Source of the DNA: Thermoplasmata archaeon M9B1D
GTDB taxonomy: Archaea; Thermoplasmatota; E2; DHVEG-1
Assembly: GCA_002900535.1 (NCBI GenBank)
Contig: MUGC01000070.1
Location: 1-6,242, forward strand
Reading direction: 5' to 3'
DNA: 6,242 bases
The notes below the pieces were generated by a model. It was not told where the DNA came from and did no database searches. It worked only from the letters and a program-made list of their open reading frames with translations. The position numbers were made by a program, and so were the translations under genes. Positions within the stretch are counted from its first letter, which is position 1. The number at the start of each line of letters is the position of its first letter. Shown piece after piece: positions 4,200 to 6,242 of the stretch.

Positions 4200-4781
4200 T
4201 TATCCAGTAGGTTTGCTTTCATAAAATGATATTAACAACAAGATGAATGCGACCCATATTAAAATAAAACCAATAAAAATGATTGTAAGTATCGCGCCAA
4301 TAAAGAATACGGTTCCAGTAGTATGAAAAAGTTTTATCTCTGTTTTTTCAGTTAAGGTGTTCATCGCTTTCTTGAAAAAGAGGGATGCAATTACTGTAAA
4401 TGCAAATAGGATAACTAGGCCAAGAACAATTGCTCCAACAAAAGGTAGTATATTGTTGATGTCGATCGCATTTTGCCAATCTATTTGTGTCCATGAATTA
4501 AGTTCATAGATGTTTTCAATTCCTAATGAGGAAAGAAATTCAAATGCTCCATAGATAATAACTCCTACGAAGACGACTACACCGATAATTTCTAAAACAA
4601 TTGTATAAATTGTGTTGTTAAATATACTGCTATCTTTGTAATAATCTCCATAGCCTTTTAAAGCGATTATAACAAAAATTAATCCTATTAACATAAGAAT
4701 TCCTCCAATTGCTGGGAGAAAACCAATCACCATGAATAAAGCACCTATTATACCTAAAAGCCTACTTGTTTTCATATCCAT
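4200..4781 (-). CDS. DUF996-like integral membrane protein
   Basis: A 193-residue protein starting MDMKTSRLLGIIGALFMVIG. ATG 4781 is preferred over GTG 4790 because AGGTGA (4792-4787) lies five bases upstream, and GTG 4790 is itself part of that site. About six membrane segments are visible: near residues 8-24 and 26-42 (a tight Gly/Pro-turned hairpin, FLPAIGGILMLIG), 59-81, 110-135, 150-168 and 169-187. A polar loop (ENIYELNSWTQIDWQNAIDIN) separates the third and fourth. The opening pattern, with a gly-rich hairpin followed by ALKGYGDYYKDSSIFNN, matches my memory of archaeal DUF996 proteins, whose function is unknown. No catalytic or transport motif is apparent. It lies 125 bp after the FAD-oxidase gene and 219 bp before the peptidase, so co-transcription is uncertain. 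Confidence 0.75.
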   Translation of the reverse strand: MDMKTSRLLGIIGALFMVIGFLPAIGGILMLIGLIFVIIALKGYGDYYKDSSIFNNTIYTIVLEIIGVVVFVGVIIYGAFEFLSSLGIENIYELNSWTQIDWQNAIDINNILPFVGAIVLGLVILFAFTVIASLFFKKAMNTLTEKTEIKLFHTTGTVFFIGAILTIIFIGFILIWVAFILLLISFYESKPTG

Positions 4782-4786
4782 TTTTT

Positions 4787-4792
4787 TCACCT
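4787..4792 (-). promoter_or_regulatory. Ribosome binding site fixing the DUF996-like start
   Basis: AGGTGA on the minus strand is a six-base match to the archaeal anti-Shine-Dalgarno, with a five-base spacer to ATG 4781. It rules against the upstream GTG 4790, which overlaps it. Confidence 0.6.
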
Positions 4793-4906
4793 AATTTTTA
4801 ATTAATTTATCGAATAGAAAATAAATCAATGATAATAAAGATTCCGATATTTTTTATGAAAGGAAAACAAAGAGTTTTAATAGACTCCACGGAAAATTTC
4901 TCTGAA

Positions 4907-6242
4907 TTATCCTTCAACGATTTTTTGAACCATTTGCCCAAATTGCTGAAGTTGTTCTGTGTTAAGTCCTTTTGGGAATGGATAAAAAACTTGTTCTTTT
5001 CTATAGAGGCCTTTATGGAAAGAAAACTCAATGGGTAGATATTCGTCTATAGTTAGTTCTTTTGTTAATGATTCTACTATAGAGGGGTTGAGGTTTTTAT
5101 ATTCTTCTGGGTTAATGTGATTATAATAGTAGTCGTACTCAAGGAACGCGATTTTTCCTGAATCAAGATAACTAATAAAACCGAGTGCATGTTCTTTGTG
5201 GTATTTATCCCCTACTTCTTTTAGGGTTTCATATGCTTTAAGGATTATGTCTTTTTTTGCCGTCATAAATCCACCTCTTACCATAAACATACGTTGGCGC
5301 AACATGCGACTAGGTAGAATACGAAACTCATGCAGCCATATAGGGTCAGTCATTTCTGGTTTCTTGTATAAGGTAGTGAAAAAATCTTTTAAGTCATTAT
5401 CAAATGCAGCTCCGATTTGTTCTGCAGAAGGATTTAATATCATCTTTGCAATCTTACGTTTTATTCGTCCTTGAAAAAGGGCTTTAAGCGGATTATCTTT
5501 TTGTGCTATTTTTTTAAGAACATCACTATCTTTCATTGATGCAAGTTTGGGTGTACTTAGGACAAATGTTTTCATCATAGATTCATCGATAACGAAATCA
5601 GCATGGCTTTCAACATAGGCTTTATCTTTACCGTTACAGATGATGTCTACGATGTAATTTATATGGAAATATTTTGTGATTATGTGTTCAAAGGATTGAG
5701 CTATTTCGTTTGTGGGACAAATGAAATCTGAGAAATATTTACTGGAGAGAACAGCTAGTGATACTCCCATGTTCTTCTTAGCCAATTCTAAAGAAAAATC
5801 AACTGCATCAGCAAGGTTGTCAAATGGGATAAACATAGCATGTTCATCAGTTGGTTTGGGATGAAGTTTTATCGTCATTGCAGTTACAATGTTTGAAGGC
5901 TGTAAGGTGAGACTGGTAGGTCCATGGTTTGTAGCATATGGGTTTATAAGAGTGTCACCATCGTAGTGTAGAATGTTACCTTCTGCATCCACAACTTCAA
6001 CGTCTGTATAATTATCAGCACCCCAGCCATAGGAATTTCCCCAAGTTGAGATAATCCCAAATGAGAGAACATTTGCACAAATATATGCTTCTGCTTCTCC
6101 AACAAGTATTCTTTTATTTTGTGAAGTTGCTTTTTTTTGAAGGTCAAATGCTGTTACTCCTGCTTGGATTGTTGCAGTTGCTGAGTCTTTGTTTAGAGTG
6201 ATCGTGTTCATCCGAGACATATCTATTATAATACCCTTTGAT
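4907..6242 (-). CDS. FAD-linked oxidase (GlcD/COG0277-type), 5' end cut by window
   Basis: The frame is open through the right edge. The seven codons before ATG 6220 read SKGIIID and join to MSRMNTITLNKD, the standard middle of a PCMH-type FAD-binding domain, so ATG 6220 is internal and the gene is truncated at its N-terminus. About 444 residues are visible. The first about 110 finish the FAD domain, including ATIQAGVTAFDLQKKA, the STWGNSYGWGADNYTDVEVV stretch that corresponds to the flavin-contacting G/Y-rich strand, and DAEGNIL. The rest is a long C-terminal substrate domain of glycolate/lactate-oxidase or AGPS-like organisation (WLHEFRILPSRMLRQRMFMV, then LGFISYLDSGKIAFLEYDYYYN). No iron-sulfur CxxC clusters are visible in this part. 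It probably oxidises a hydroxy-acid or similar substrate with FAD; the substrate cannot be assigned. The missing N-terminus should hold the phosphate-binding GxGTS motif. Confidence 0.85.
   Translation of the reverse strand, partial: SKGIIIDMSRMNTITLNKDSATATIQAGVTAFDLQKKATSQNKRILVGEAEAYICANVLSFGIISTWGNSYGWGADNYTDVEVVDAEGNILHYDGDTLINPYATNHGPTSLTLQPSNIVTAMTIKLHPKPTDEHAMFIPFDNLADAVDFSLELAKKNMGVSLAVLSSKYFSDFICPTNEIAQSFEHIITKYFHINYIVDIICNGKDKAYVESHADFVIDESMMKTFVLSTPKLASMKDSDVLKKIAQKDNPLKALFQGRIKRKIAKMILNPSAEQIGAAFDNDLKDFFTTLYKKPEMTDPIWLHEFRILPSRMLRQRMFMVRGGFMTAKKDIILKAYETLKEVGDKYHKEHALGFISYLDSGKIAFLEYDYYYNHINPEEYKNLNPSIVESLTKELTIDEYLPIEFSFHKGLYRKEQVFYPFPKGLNTEQLQQFGQMVQKIVEG

Noticed and set aside
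4807..5038. Overlapping ORFs on both strands at the 3' end of the oxidase gene
   Set aside because: Both are shadows of the oxidase frame and its downstream spacer, with low-complexity composition and no start signals.
5196..5474. Plus-strand ORF of 92 codons
   Set aside because: It is antisense to well-conserved oxidase coding sequence.
5944..6147. Minus-strand ORF of 67 codons
   Set aside because: It is an alternative frame within the FAD-binding domain of the oxidase.
6218..6220. ATG 6220 as the start of the FAD oxidase
   Set aside because: Seven in-frame codons before it (SKGIIID) complete the conserved FAD-domain segment, so the true start is beyond the window.

Overview
The window looks archaeal, most likely from an anaerobic, AT-rich member of the Thermoplasmatota (the marine sediment MBG-D/Thermoprofundales type is my best guess, from memory of protein style only). 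The grounds are a tandem-domain Lrp/AsnC regulator, a DUF996-type membrane protein, a secreted gingipain-like C25 peptidase with a PKD-like domain, TATA-type promoters with short or absent leaders, poly-T terminators, and near-perfect GGAGGTGA Shine-Dalgarno sites where leaders exist. No rRNA, tRNA, insertion sequence or CRISPR array is visible.

Left part (1-2260). A minus-strand gene for a tandem Lrp/AsnC regulator runs off the left edge. Facing away from it is about 1 kb of apparently empty DNA that proves to be highly structured. A promoter module occurs three times (about 922-1058, 1385-1522 and 1811-1915). Each copy has a 39-bp operator-like element bounded by GCAAAA and TTTTGC, and a TATA box centred exactly 51 bp further on. 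In copy 1 the regulator's start codon lies 9 bp from the operator. In copy 3 a decayed remnant of the same regulator's N-terminus sits at the same 9-bp distance. Copies 1 and 2 each drive a tiny ORF of 19 or 20 codons behind a GGAGGTGA ribosome site, with unrelated Pro-rich or aromatic peptide sequences. Copy 3 drives a 72-residue four-cysteine protein that may have been shortened by an in-frame stop. I read this as a duplicated and diversified Lrp-regulated promoter with interchangeable small-protein cargo. It is the most unusual part of the window.

Right part (2250-6242). Three genes lie on the minus strand. They are a partial FAD-linked oxidase whose N-terminus is beyond the right edge, a six-helix DUF996-like membrane protein, and a secreted C25-type cysteine peptidase. 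They are spaced 125 and 219 bp apart, and the peptidase appears to have its own promoter, so this is not a tight operon. The peptidase and the four-cysteine gene converge on a bidirectional T-run terminator at 2243-2259.

The genes do not form an obvious single pathway. The peptidase fits a protein-degrading lifestyle, and Lrp/AsnC proteins often sense amino acids, so an amino-acid-responsive regulator beside extracellular proteolysis is plausible but is inference only.
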